This document shows, in pieces, positions 6,159-6,198 of a DNA stretch of 6,198 nucleotides. The DNA is from Veillonella sp. (GTDB lineage Bacteria; Bacillota; Negativicutes; Veillonellales; Veillonellaceae). Position numbers and translations under genes: made by a program. Where the stretch lies: positions 1 through 6,198 of the forward strand of contig DXZL01000086.1 in NCBI GenBank assembly GCA_019419725.1. The letters run 5' to 3'. Below the pieces are notes generated by a model, which saw only the letters and a program-made list of their open reading frames with translations, ran no database searches and was not told where the DNA came from. How positions within the stretch are numbered: the first letter of the stretch is position 1; each line of letters begins with the position of its first letter.

Positions 6159-6198
6159 GTTAAGCAAGTGTATAAATGTATTTTCTTTACATATTCGG

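Noticed and set aside
6159..6198. Possible 3' end of a minus-strand gene at the right edge
   Set aside because: More than one frame is open over this short stretch and none can be recognised; the terminator at 6123-6158 suggests a gene beyond the edge but the coding end cannot be placed.

Overview
The window reads like a low-to-moderate GC Gram-positive-type genome of the Veillonella / Negativicutes kind. This is an inference: intergenic DNA is very AT-rich, ribosome binding sites are strong AGGAGG types, intrinsic terminators are plentiful, and the largest gene is a flavin/iron-sulfur 2-hydroxyacid dehydrogenase suited to lactate use, the main energy source of Veillonella. No database search was possible.

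Layout: all three credible genes are on the minus strand. From right to left: (i) 6123-6158 holds a hairpin terminator that insulates the cluster from whatever lies beyond the right edge. (ii) A near-consensus sigma-A promoter (6040-6068) drives a ClC-type chloride/proton antiporter with a C-terminal TrkA_C/RCK_C domain (4430-5974). (iii) Only 46 bases later comes a TSUP (TauE/SafE, former DUF81) membrane permease (3589-4383). The two form an apparent two-gene operon ending at a long structured terminator (3453-3498). (iv) About 430 bases of AT-rich DNA without a credible gene follow (3026-3452), with candidate promoters and short repeated boxes. (v) A 940-residue FAD- and Fe-S-binding dehydrogenase of the D-lactate dehydrogenase (Dld-II / HP1222 / YdiJ) type (203-3025) has its own terminator at 139-173. 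(vi) The left end (1-138) carries a perfect 11-bp AT inverted repeat and a second strong terminator-like hairpin.

Working together: the dehydrogenase would oxidise a 2-hydroxyacid (most likely D-lactate) at the cytoplasmic face of the membrane and pass electrons through two 4Fe-4S clusters and a CCG (HdrB-like) region to a respiratory or quinone acceptor. The ClC exchanger and TSUP permease look like a separate anion/acid homeostasis unit, since a strong terminator lies between them and the dehydrogenase.

I found no sign of a novel defence system, mobile element, CRISPR array or RNA gene. The points most worth a second look are the C-to-D change in the second CCG motif of the dehydrogenase, the corrected start of the ClC gene, the repeated GAGAAC-type boxes upstream of the dehydrogenase, and the AT palindrome with an embedded -10-like sequence near the left edge.
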